Positions 23,195-31,226 of a stretch of DNA of 52,491 nt are shown piece by piece. The notes below the pieces were generated by a model. It saw only the letters and a program-made list of their open reading frames with translations, made no database searches and was not told where the DNA came from. The DNA is from Prevotella sp. (lineage in GTDB: Bacteria > Bacteroidota > Bacteroidia > Bacteroidales > Bacteroidaceae). Both the position numbers and the translations under genes were made by a program. The first letter of the stretch is position 1. Each line of letters opens with the position of its first letter. The stretch spans positions 1 to 52,491 of the forward strand of contig JALFBL010000080.1 in NCBI GenBank assembly GCA_022773395.1, written 5' to 3'.

Positions 23195-24502
23195 ATGGAG
23201 CAATTGCTGCACTACTGTTGGAAACACAAAATGTTCCCGCTAAAACCTTTAACGACTACCGACGGACGGGAGGTGGAAGTGATAGACCCCGGGCTGCCCA
23301 ACCCAGACGCCGGTCCCGACTTTTTCAACGCCAAACTGAAAATCGAAGGGGTGGTGTGGGTGGGGAATGTGGAAATCCATACCCGGTCGTCGAATTGGTT
23401 CCGGCACGGCCATCACCATGACGCAGCCTACAACAACGTGGTGCTCCACGTGGTGGAAGAGGCCGACACGGACGTGCAGACATCAAGGGGCGACGCTCCT
23501 GCACAACTGATACTGAAAATTCCCGAAGAGGTGAAAGCCAACTACGGGCAGCTGCTCGCCATTGACAAATATCCGCCTTGCCATCCTGTCATTCCATCGC
23601 TCAGCCGCCTGATGGTGCATTCGTGGATGAGTGCATTGCAGACGGAACGGCTGGAACAGAAAACCTCTGCCATCTGCCGGCGACTGGAACAGTGCAACGG
23701 TTCGTGGGAAGCGGCTTGTTTTGTGACGCTTGCCCGCAACTATGGCTTCGGCGTGAACGGCGATGCCTTTGAAACATGGGCACAGAACGTGCCCCTGCTC
23801 GCCGTTGACCACCATCGCGACAACCTCTTCCAGATAGAGGCCATCTTCATGGGACAGGCCGGACTGCTTGATTCCGCCACGATTCCCGAGCGATACAGGA
23901 AGGAGGCACAGCAGGAGGGATATTTTGAAAAGCTGAAGAACGAGTATCACTATCTCGCCCACAAATTCTCGCTCCAACCCATCGATGCCACCGTCTGGAA
24001 GTTTCTGCGCCTCCGTCCGCAGAATTTTCCCCATATCCGCATCGCACAATTGGCATCGCTCTACTACAGACGGAAGGCGGGGCTGAGCCAATTGCTGGAA
24101 TGCGACACCGCAGAGCAGCTGAGAGAGGCACTCGCCACAGGCGTCACACCCTATTGGGAAACCCACTACACCTTTGGAAGCACCAGCTGCAAGACCGAGA
24201 AAAACCTTTCGCCGGCCTCTTTGGATTTGCTTGTCATCAACACCGCCGTTCCCATGCTCTTTGCCTATGGCCGACACAAGGCAAAAGAAGAATGGTGCGA
24301 GCGGGCCTTCGACCTGCTGCGCCAGGTGCGCGCCGAGAACAACTACATAGTAAGGATGTGGAAACAATGCGGCCTGGACGTGGAAAATGCAGGCGACAGC
24401 CAGGCACTGGTCCAGCTCAAAAAGGAGTATTGCGACCGCAAGAACTGCCTGCACTGCCGCATTGGCTATGCGTATCTGCAAAAAAGCGGAACAGGCGGTT
24501 GA
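23195..24502 (+). CDS. DUF2851 family protein
   Basis: The product is 435 residues. ATG 23195 is chosen because the promoter's -7 box covers the alternative start at 23168. It matches the Bacteroidota family DUF2851: an N-terminal beta-rich half with GLPNPDAGPDFFNAKLKI, WVGNVEIHTRSSNW and HHHDAAYNNVVLHVV, and a helical C-terminal half ending in a cysteine-bearing segment (CDRKNCLHCRIGY). The acidic and histidine residues of the first half look like a metal-dependent active site, but no reaction is established. It is soluble, with no export signal. The stop codon lies within a hairpin shared with the convergent protease gene. Confidence 0.85.
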   Translation: MEQLLHYCWKHKMFPLKPLTTTDGREVEVIDPGLPNPDAGPDFFNAKLKIEGVVWVGNVEIHTRSSNWFRHGHHHDAAYNNVVLHVVEEADTDVQTSRGDAPAQLILKIPEEVKANYGQLLAIDKYPPCHPVIPSLSRLMVHSWMSALQTERLEQKTSAICRRLEQCNGSWEAACFVTLARNYGFGVNGDAFETWAQNVPLLAVDHHRDNLFQIEAIFMGQAGLLDSATIPERYRKEAQQEGYFEKLKNEYHYLAHKFSLQPIDATVWKFLRLRPQNFPHIRIAQLASLYYRRKAGLSQLLECDTAEQLREALATGVTPYWETHYTFGSTSCKTEKNLSPASLDLLVINTAVPMLFAYGRHKAKEEWCERAFDLLRQVRAENNYIVRMWKQCGLDVENAGDSQALVQLKKEYCDRKNCLHCRIGYAYLQKSGTGG

Positions 24503-24528
24503 TGTGCCTGCACATTCAACCGCCTGTT
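24480..24528 (-). terminator. terminator of the C10 protease gene, overlapping the DUF2851 stop
   Basis: Positions 24490-24507 pair with 24510-24528 (one bulge), a stem of about 18 bp. On the minus strand it is followed three bases later by six T's (24480-24485). The TGA of the DUF2851 gene at 24500-24502 is inside the stem. On the plus strand only TTTC follows. Confidence 0.75.
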
Positions 24529-24535
24529 TCCCTTG

Positions 24536-26821
24536 TCATTCCACAACGATTTTCTTTCCGTTGCGAATGTAGATGCCTTTCTTCAACGGCTTTTCCACTT
24601 TCATGCCGTTCAGGTTATAATAAGGTGCATCGCCGGCAGAGGCAGAAGAAGCTGCATCCTGGATGCCTGTCGATGCGTTCACCTTGAACGGGATGTACTG
24701 CTTGTGCTGGTAGGTAAGCGAAGTACGGCGGTCGTTGGAGAAATGGCTGTAATAGTCGAATGCCACTACATAGTCGCCTTCTTCCAGATGGGTGAATTCA
24801 AACTCGTAGGGCAGTGTGGCTTTGGGGGCAAGCACTTGCTCCACTTTTTTAGTCGTTTCGTAGAGATAGTCGCCCGAGCCCATTCCCTTGTAGAGTGTTC
24901 CCACAATGGGGCGGAGATAACTCTCAGAGCCGTTGTTCTGGACGTTGACGGTAATCTTCGACGTTGCTCCCGCTTCGATGGTGCATTGGGTGATTTTGAC
25001 CAATGCCTTGCTTGTTGGCGCTTTCTGGATTTCCACGCTTGCCATGCCGATAACGTTGAAACCGTACTCATCGGTGGCGATCCACAAGGTGCAGGTGCCT
25101 TCGGCATCGGGCACGAAATAGAGCGGAATAAGGTCGGTGGCGCCCTTTTCAATTTCTATTCCCGTGACGAAAGAGGGTTGTCGGCTCATGTTGTTGTCCA
25201 TGCTGGCGAACAAGAAGAGGTGACCACTGTATTCGTCGCCTTCGTTCACGATGCTTACGTCCATGCGCTGGGCAGCCGTTGCCGTTTTGCTGCCAGGGAA
25301 CGCTGTCGAGGCCACGCTGATTTTCTGGACAGGGTGCATCGTGATGTTGAATTTCTCGCCTTCCACCACAATTTCGGCATAGGCCGAGCGCAGCGTTCTG
25401 TGCCAGACATCGTCCGACGACAGTTTGCTTACGGGCAGTATTCTGTAAGTGCCATTGGCCAGCGAGAGCGATGTCAAGTCTAACGAGAAAAAGGTCGTTC
25501 CTTTGTCCGGAGCATATACCTGCCTTTTCGATTTGACGATGTTGCCAATCGAGCCGTCCTCGTTCATATAGGCGTAGCCGAAATCAAATTCTCCACTTCC
25601 GGACGTCCAGTTGTAGAAATTGGCGGTGATTCTGCTCTGGCTGGCAGTGAACTTGGACGATTCCATGTGACGGGTGTCCTTGGGTGCTTCACTGACAGGC
25701 TTCTGAATGCCGATAACTGCATTCTGCTGGATGGAATAGGTTTGGTCGGGTTCCAAATCCAAGGCCGACAGCTTGAAATAACCGTTCATGTAGCCGCTCC
25801 AGCCCCAGTTGATGTGGAAGAGTCCGTTGCCGTCGTAGCCGTCGCAAACAAATTCGTGGCCGGCATATTCGCCGCCCCATCCCGAAACGCCATCGTACAA
25901 TACAGGGCGGTGATTGGCAATTTCGTTGTAGATCAGCTCGTCCCACTCTTCAACGGAAAATCTCTCGCGGGTCACGAACCGCGTTCCCGCATCATAGTTG
26001 AAATAAGTCTTCATGGCATCGGCAATTCTCCAGGAATAGGCGCCTGAGCCGTTCAGGCCGTAACTCATTTTTACCGACTGTCCGCAATATCTCATCAGAT
26101 GCGACACGGCATTCATTTCCTCCTCCGTGTTTTTTTCCGTATAAATGTCTCTCATGTGGTCCCAGTCGAAAGTGGTGGTGGGCAGTTCTTCGGCCTTGAA
26201 TGTCTGGGTGGTGTGCTCGGGAATGGCTTCGGCGGTTTCTGTAGGCCACCGGTGGTAGTACATCACCTGCGCCATGGCTGTCGCCACACAACCCGTAATG
26301 GCATGGCAGTCTATCCCGTTCCTTTTGATGGTGGGACACGTGCGGTTGTAGATGTACCCTTTGGCCGAGGGCTGCCCCTGGTCCCAACGGGTCTTCATCA
26401 GATAGGGAACGGCAGGATGCTTCCGCACCTTCGATTTCACCGCACGGGTGGCCGGAATGTTCTGCAGCGACGCTATTTGGTCCGCATAACTTTGCAGCCA
26501 TGCCCTTGCATTGTCGGGCACGTTGTCGGGGTCGTACTGCCCATGGTCGGCATAGCCCAGGATTTCTTCGGCGCGGTCGTCGCCGGCCACGATGACGAAC
26601 CCTTTGCCCTGAGCCGCATTAAAGATGTAGAACGGTTGCGGACGGTTTCCTTCGGGGGCGGTTCTGAGCGGTGCACGCATGGGCTCCGCCATGGCGCGGC
26701 ACCCTCTTTGCTCCAGGAACGCCTGCGCTTTTTTTCTTGCTTCCGACTGACTGATCGGCTCTGCCGATACCCATATTGCGGTTAACAGCAATATGAGCAA
26801 TACATAACTACGTTGACTCAT
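24536..26821 (-). CDS. C10 (streptopain/interpain-like) cysteine protease with T9SS sorting domain
   Basis: The product is 761 residues. It has a signal peptide (about 1-20), a Spi-type inhibitory prodomain (about 22-125), and a C10 catalytic domain with WDQGQP (oxyanion Q148), nucleophile C178 in AITGCVATAMAQVMYY, catalytic H322 in GHEFVCDGYD, and FHINWGWSG (N338/W339). Beta-sandwich domains follow, then a C-terminal YYNLNGMKVEKPLKKGIYIRNGKKIVVE-type segment that is a T9SS sorting signal. All catalytic residues are present. The architecture is that of interpain A of Prevotella intermedia, a secreted virulence-associated protease. It is monocistronic, with a -7 box at 26913-26920 and a terminator at 24480-24528. 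Confidence 0.93.
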   Translation of the reverse strand: MSQRSYVLLILLLTAIWVSAEPISQSEARKKAQAFLEQRGCRAMAEPMRAPLRTAPEGNRPQPFYIFNAAQGKGFVIVAGDDRAEEILGYADHGQYDPDNVPDNARAWLQSYADQIASLQNIPATRAVKSKVRKHPAVPYLMKTRWDQGQPSAKGYIYNRTCPTIKRNGIDCHAITGCVATAMAQVMYYHRWPTETAEAIPEHTTQTFKAEELPTTTFDWDHMRDIYTEKNTEEEMNAVSHLMRYCGQSVKMSYGLNGSGAYSWRIADAMKTYFNYDAGTRFVTRERFSVEEWDELIYNEIANHRPVLYDGVSGWGGEYAGHEFVCDGYDGNGLFHINWGWSGYMNGYFKLSALDLEPDQTYSIQQNAVIGIQKPVSEAPKDTRHMESSKFTASQSRITANFYNWTSGSGEFDFGYAYMNEDGSIGNIVKSKRQVYAPDKGTTFFSLDLTSLSLANGTYRILPVSKLSSDDVWHRTLRSAYAEIVVEGEKFNITMHPVQKISVASTAFPGSKTATAAQRMDVSIVNEGDEYSGHLFLFASMDNNMSRQPSFVTGIEIEKGATDLIPLYFVPDAEGTCTLWIATDEYGFNVIGMASVEIQKAPTSKALVKITQCTIEAGATSKITVNVQNNGSESYLRPIVGTLYKGMGSGDYLYETTKKVEQVLAPKATLPYEFEFTHLEEGDYVVAFDYYSHFSNDRRTSLTYQHKQYIPFKVNASTGIQDAASSASAGDAPYYNLNGMKVEKPLKKGIYIRNGKKIVVE

Positions 26822-26912
26822 GATATGGTTTTGATTGATAATGATAAAAAAAATAAATAATAAAAAAAAATATACAGATAAGATAAATCTTCGTCAACCT
26901 TCCGGTCGGATG

Positions 26913-26920
26913 CAAAGATA
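26913..26920 (-). promoter_or_regulatory. -7 box (TATCTTTG) of the C10 protease gene
   Basis: On the minus strand TATCTTTG precedes the ATG at 26821 by about 90 bases. The leader is unusually A/T-rich. No -33 TTTG at the usual distance. Confidence 0.55.
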
Positions 26921-26964
26921 ATACATAATTTTCATTTTTATGGCATGATTTTGAAAAATATTTG

Positions 26965-26972
26965 TACTTTTG
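26965..26972 (+). promoter_or_regulatory. -7 box (TACTTTTG) of the thioesterase-dprA operon
   Basis: TACTTTTG lies 25 bases before ATG 26998. The TTTGs upstream are not at the canonical 19-20 spacing. Confidence 0.55.
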
Positions 26973-26997
26973 TCGTAAAAAAGTAACAAAACGAATA

Positions 26998-27408
26998 ATG
27001 TCAATGGAATTTATATTTGAAACGAGAATGCTGGTACGCGACTACGAGTGCGACATCGAGGGAATTGTAAACAACGCCAACTACCTGCATTATGCCGAAC
27101 ACACACGCCATCTGTTTTTGAAAGACTGTGGACTGAGTTTTGCCGAAATGCACCGCAAGGGAGTGGATGCCGTTGTGGCCCGCATGAACCTGCAGTACAA
27201 AACCCCGCTGCGCTGTGACGATGAACTGATTTCGCGCCTTGCCATGAAAAAAGAAGGCATCAAATACGTGTTCATGCAGAACATCTATCGGGCATCCGAC
27301 GAGAAACTGTGCTTCAAGGGGGTGATTGAACTGGTGTGCATTGTCAACGGAAGGCTGGGAAACAGCGACGAATACGACAAGGCTTTTGAAAAGTACCTGA
27401 AAAAATGA
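26998..27408 (+). CDS. acyl-CoA thioesterase, 4-hydroxybenzoyl-CoA thioesterase (YbgC/FadM) type
   Basis: The product is 136 residues from ATG 26998; a second ATG at 27004 is possible. It is a single hot-dog domain. The active-site region YECDIEGIVNNANYLHYAEHTRH has the D-x-x-G-x-V-x-N-A-x-Y pattern of the family, with the catalytic Asp and the helix that follows. It hydrolyses acyl-CoA thioesters in the cytoplasm; chain length cannot be told. It overlaps dprA by four bases (ATGA), so the two are translated together, although they have no known functional link. Confidence 0.88.
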   Translation: MSMEFIFETRMLVRDYECDIEGIVNNANYLHYAEHTRHLFLKDCGLSFAEMHRKGVDAVVARMNLQYKTPLRCDDELISRLAMKKEGIKYVFMQNIYRASDEKLCFKGVIELVCIVNGRLGNSDEYDKAFEKYLKK

Positions 27409-28532
27409 CGGACCGGGAAACGCTTTACACGGCTGCCCTCACGCGGATGAATCATTTTCATCTGGCCGGGCTGCTCTATCTCTATCGGGAAATGGGCAGT
27501 GCCACGGCAGTGGTAGAGAACCGCCATCGGCTCAAGGAGCTGCTTCCCGACGCTTCGCCACGGCTGATGGAGGGCCTGGCACATATCGACGAGGCGCTGA
27601 AGCGTGCGGAAAACGAACTGGAATATGACGAGGCAAACGGCATACAGGCCATCGCCATGAACGATGCCCGATACCCGGCACGACTGCGGGAATGTGACGA
27701 CGCACCGCTGATGCTGTTCTACAAGGGCAATGCCGACCTGAACCAGCGGCGCATCGTCAGCATTGTGGGCACACGCCATATCACTGCCTATGGACAGGAT
27801 GTGACAAGACGGTTTGTCAACGACCTGAAACAGCTTTGCCCGCAGGTGCTCATTGTGAGCGGAATGGCCTACGGCGTGGACATCAATGCCCACCGCAGCG
27901 CGCTGGACAACAGCTACGAAACGGTGGCGGTACTGGCCCACGGACTGGACTGTCTCTATCCGCCCCGCCACAAACCCACGGCACAGCAGATGCTGGACAG
28001 GGGAGGGCTGCTCACCGAATTTTTTACACAGACCAATGCCGACAAGTTGAATTTCGTGAGGCGCAACCGCATTGTGGCGGGCATGAGCGATGCCTGTCTG
28101 CTGGTGGAATCGGCGGCCCATGGCGGGGGATTGATCACGGCCAGGCTGGCCCGCGACTACCACCGCGACGTGTTCGCTTTTCCCGGGCGCATAGGCGATC
28201 CCTATTCGGAAGGCTGCAACCGGCTGATTCGTGACAACGGGGCTGCCCTGATTACCTCTGCCCACGATTTTGTCAAGGCTATGGGATGGGAAGAGGATGC
28301 CGCAAGGCTCAAGGCAGGACGGGAGGGCATTGAACGACAGCTCTTTCCGCAATTGTCGGCAGAGGAACAGGCGGTAGTGGCTGCCTTGGGCAGGCAGAAC
28401 GACGTGCAGATCAACCGACTTGCCGTCTTGTCCAACCTGCCCATCGGACAGCTCGCGGCCTTGCTTTTCGAACTGGAAATGAAAGGTGTGGTGAAACCGC
28501 TGGCAGGGGGCGTATATCATTTGTTGGGCTAA
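27405..28532 (+). CDS. dprA: DNA-processing protein DprA
   Basis: The product is 375 residues. It loads RecA on incoming single-stranded DNA during natural transformation. The Rossmann-like core has SIVGTRHITAYGQ, IVSGMAYGVDINAHRSAL, TVAVLAHGLDCLYPP and FVRRNRIVAGMSDACLLVESAAHGGGLITARLA, the usual DprA landmarks. An N-terminal SAM-like helical region (about 1-75) and a C-terminal winged-helix domain (about 310-375) complete the standard architecture. The start codon overlaps the thioesterase stop. dusB follows 14 bases later. Confidence 0.95.
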   Translation: MTDRETLYTAALTRMNHFHLAGLLYLYREMGSATAVVENRHRLKELLPDASPRLMEGLAHIDEALKRAENELEYDEANGIQAIAMNDARYPARLRECDDAPLMLFYKGNADLNQRRIVSIVGTRHITAYGQDVTRRFVNDLKQLCPQVLIVSGMAYGVDINAHRSALDNSYETVAVLAHGLDCLYPPRHKPTAQQMLDRGGLLTEFFTQTNADKLNFVRRNRIVAGMSDACLLVESAAHGGGLITARLARDYHRDVFAFPGRIGDPYSEGCNRLIRDNGAALITSAHDFVKAMGWEEDAARLKAGREGIERQLFPQLSAEEQAVVAALGRQNDVQINRLAVLSNLPIGQLAALLFELEMKGVVKPLAGGVYHLLG

Positions 28533-28546
28533 ATGGAAAAGGAAAG

Positions 28547-29578
28547 ATGCAAATAGGAAATATACAGTTGGGCGACCGGCCCGTGTTTCTCGCCCCGATG
28601 GAGGATGTCACGGACATTGGCTTTCGCCTGTTGTGCAAACGGTTCGGAGCCTCAATGGGCTACTCCGAATTTGTGAGCGCGGAAGCATTGGTGCGCTCCA
28701 TCAAGAGCACCGTGAGCAAACTGGCCATTGCCGACGGGGAACGGCCGGTGGGCATCCAGATATACGGACGCGATGTTCCACAGATGGTGGAAGCGGCCAA
28801 AAGGGTGGAAGAGCAGGCACATCCGGATGTGATTGACCTCAATTTCGGCTGTCCCGTCAAAAAGGTGGCAGGCAAGGGTGCCGGGGCGGGCATGCTGCAG
28901 AACATTCCTTTGCTGCTAAACATCACCCGCGAAGTGGTGAAGGCTGTGAACACGCCCGTTACGGTGAAGACCCGCTTGGGATGGAACAGCGACCAACTGA
29001 TCATCACGGAACTGGCCGAGCAGTTGCAGGACTGCGGCATACAGGCACTCACCATCCACGGCAGAACCCGGGCGCAGATGTACACGGGGGAGGCCGACTG
29101 GACGCTCATCGGAGAAGTGAAACGCAATCCGCGCATACACATCCCCATCATCGGCAACGGGGACATCACATCGGCGGAAAAGGCGAAAGAGGCTTTTGAA
29201 CGCTATGGGGTGGATGCCGTCATGGTGGGAAGGGCCACCTTTGGCCGCCCGTGGATATTCAAGGAGATACGCGACTACTTGGATGCGCCCGAAACGGCAA
29301 TCCCCGGCAGCGGTCTCACTTTCTCTGAAAAAATTGACATCCTGGAAGAGCAGTTGCGCATCAACATCGAACGCATCAGCGAGATGAAGGGTGGCGGAAC
29401 GGAACGAAACGAATATCGGGGGGTGCTGCATACGCGGAGACATCTGGCAGCCAGTCCTATTTTCAAGGGAATTCCCGACTTCCGGCAGACACGCATTGCC
29501 ATGTTGCGGGCGGAAAAAGCGGACGAACTGGTGGACATCCTGGAAGAAATCCGCGTAAAATACGGCCGGCATCTTTAA
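28547..29578 (+). CDS. dusB: tRNA-dihydrouridine synthase
   Basis: The product is 343 residues. It is an FMN-dependent TIM-barrel enzyme that reduces specific uridines in tRNA. It shows LAPMEDVTDIGFR, the catalytic cysteine C102 in DLNFGCPVKKVAGKGAGAGML, KTRLGW, the phosphate-binding HGRTRAQMYTG and GNGDI, and VMVGRATFGRPWIF. The length and motifs fit the DusB group. It lies 14 bases after dprA and about 80 bases before tcdA in the same direction. Confidence 0.94.
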   Translation: MQIGNIQLGDRPVFLAPMEDVTDIGFRLLCKRFGASMGYSEFVSAEALVRSIKSTVSKLAIADGERPVGIQIYGRDVPQMVEAAKRVEEQAHPDVIDLNFGCPVKKVAGKGAGAGMLQNIPLLLNITREVVKAVNTPVTVKTRLGWNSDQLIITELAEQLQDCGIQALTIHGRTRAQMYTGEADWTLIGEVKRNPRIHIPIIGNGDITSAEKAKEAFERYGVDAVMVGRATFGRPWIFKEIRDYLDAPETAIPGSGLTFSEKIDILEEQLRINIERISEMKGGGTERNEYRGVLHTRRHLAASPIFKGIPDFRQTRIAMLRAEKADELVDILEEIRVKYGRHL

Positions 29579-29666
29579 ACGCCCCCCCCGCGGAACAGGC
29601 AAGCCTGACAGGAGGACACCTTATGGATATAGACGGACAGCATGTACATAATAATGGATGAACAGT
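29579..29666 (+). other. dusB-tcdA spacer with a C8 tract
   Basis: Eight consecutive C's lie at 29582-29589 just after the dusB stop. No full promoter is apparent, so tcdA may be read from the dprA/dusB transcript. Confidence 0.4.
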
Positions 29667-30485
29667 ATGGAAAAAGAAATATTTCAGCGCGCACAACTGC
29701 TGTTGGGCAGTAGGGTGATGGAGCGCATGGCCAACGCCAGGGTGATTCTGTTTGGCGTGGGCGGCGTAGGTTCATGGTGTGCCGAAGGATTGGTGCGGTC
29801 GGGCATCCGCCGTCTCACGATTGTTGACAGCGACCGCGTTTGCCCGTCGAACATCAACCGCCAACTGATGGCGACCACGCAAACTGTCGGGCAGATCAAG
29901 GTAGATGCCCTGAAGGAACATCTGCTGCTCGTGAATCCGGAGGCGCAGATCGACAGCCGGCACGAGGTGTTCAACGAGGCTACGTCCGAAGGATTCCATC
30001 TGGAGGAGTACGACTACATTGTGGATGCCATCGACTCGTTGAAAGACAAGATGCTGCTCATACAGATGGCGACACGCACCGATGCCGTGCTGTTCTCGTC
30101 GATGGGGGCGGCTTTGAAACTCGACCCCACGACAATCCGGGTGGCTGAGTTCTGGAAAGTGAAGGGATGCCCCTTGGCCAAGGCCCTCCGCCAGCGTTTC
30201 AAGAAACAGAAAACGCGCCCCTCCAAGAAGTTCCTCTGCGTTTTCAGCGAGCAACTGCTGAAGAACAAGGGAGCTGCGGATTTCACGGAAACAGTCGTCC
30301 ATATTCCCGTGCCGGAAGGTGAACACCGTTCCAGCAACCCCCGTGCCAACGGCAGCCTGCTTCACATGACGGGCATCTACGGCTTTACTCTGGCAGGACT
30401 TGTCGTCAAGGACATTGTGCAAAAGACAGAAGAACTCTCCGCCGGACAGGAAACATCCGGCCATGAAATACCCCATACCCCATGA
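29667..30485 (+). CDS. tcdA: tRNA threonylcarbamoyladenosine dehydratase
   Basis: The product is 272 residues from ATG 29667; ATG 29658 would add three residues. It is an E1-like ATP-dependent enzyme that cyclises t6A37 to ct6A in tRNAs. The nucleotide-binding loop FGVGGVGSWCAEGLVRSG, the IVDSDRVCPSNINRQ adenylation segment, and DYIVDAIDSLKDK match TcdA closely. RRTKS-like basic segments and a SNPRANGSL segment lie in the C-terminal half. It ends in an ATGA overlap with the next gene. Confidence 0.93.
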   Translation: MEKEIFQRAQLLLGSRVMERMANARVILFGVGGVGSWCAEGLVRSGIRRLTIVDSDRVCPSNINRQLMATTQTVGQIKVDALKEHLLLVNPEAQIDSRHEVFNEATSEGFHLEEYDYIVDAIDSLKDKMLLIQMATRTDAVLFSSMGAALKLDPTTIRVAEFWKVKGCPLAKALRQRFKKQKTRPSKKFLCVFSEQLLKNKGAADFTETVVHIPVPEGEHRSSNPRANGSLLHMTGIYGFTLAGLVVKDIVQKTEELSAGQETSGHEIPHTP

Positions 30486-30856
30486 ACGGTTATCAGACAA
30501 AAAACTACGGACAGCCCGTGAAACGTTATGTGCAAACCATGGATTTGCAAAACAACCCGGAACTGATCGGCAAATACCGGGAGGCACACGACCGGCAACA
30601 TTTCTGGCAAGAAATCAAGGAGGGCATCCTGTCGGTGGGCATCCTTGAAATGGAAATATACATTCTGGGCAACCGCCTTGTGATGATTGTCGATACCCCG
30701 CTCGATTTCCGGTGGGACGAAGCGATGCGGCTTCTTGCCACTCTTCCCCGCCAGGCAGAATGGGAACAGTATGTAGCCATGTTCCAGCAGTGTGCTGCCC
30801 AAGCCACATCCGACGAGAAATGGCAGATGATGGAACGCATGTTTTATTTGTATTAG
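30482..30856 (+). CDS. rhaM: L-rhamnose mutarotase family protein
   Basis: The product is 124 residues, about the normal length of the family. It interconverts the alpha and beta forms of L-rhamnose (or a related 6-deoxy sugar). Visible family features are an N-terminal RYVQTMDL strand, the YREAHDRQHFWQEIKEGILSVGI region with the active-site histidine, and the closing MERMFYLY. No other rhamnose genes are nearby, and the gene is coupled to tcdA by ATGA overlap, so its sugar is uncertain; the symbol is by family only. Confidence 0.8.
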   Translation: MNGYQTKNYGQPVKRYVQTMDLQNNPELIGKYREAHDRQHFWQEIKEGILSVGILEMEIYILGNRLVMIVDTPLDFRWDEAMRLLATLPRQAEWEQYVAMFQQCAAQATSDEKWQMMERMFYLY

Positions 30857-30860
30857 AACA

Positions 30861-30909
30861 CGGGGCAGAAGTCTCTGCCCCGACAGGCGGTGCAATGAAA
30901 CATTGCACC
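30861..30909 (+). repeat. twin palindromes, possible dispersed intergenic element
   Basis: Two adjacent hairpins: CGGGGCAGA at 30861-30869 pairs with 30874-30882 (4-base loop), and GGTGCAATG at 30889-30897 pairs with CATTGCACC at 30901-30909 (3-base loop). There is no T tract. The design, two unrelated GC-rich palindromes joined by a short linker right after a gene, suggests a dispersed palindromic element or a transcript-end stabiliser. Confidence 0.6.
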
Positions 30910-31226
30910 CCGACTATAAGGAACACCAAATAGTTAAAATAACTTCATTTGTTCAGCATTTTTGTTAACAAATGTTACCCCCCCCCCATTTCTTGTTAAC
31001 AAAATTTATATCTTTTACAAAAATTGCACCGATGTAAATTATAAGTACTACTTTTGTACCGGTGCTGAGACGAATTTCATTCGGAAACTACAATTCATTT
31101 ATCAACAATTACATTTATTTATTTAACAATTATCCGTATTAGTTCTTTTATTTAACATTTATCCTATTGCTGTCATCATGCAGCAATAAGAATGTTCTTA
31201 AAATCCTGTTTAGCAAACAAGACAGT
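30910..31226 (+). promoter_or_regulatory. long leader/promoter region with C9 tract
   Basis: This region holds nine consecutive C's (30978-30986) flanked on both sides by GTTAAC palindromes, and a -7 box TACTTTTG at 31049-31056 with an ATTG at 31023-31026 as a weak -33. The leader to ATG 31227 is about 165 bases and AT-rich. No small gene is evident. Confidence 0.5.
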
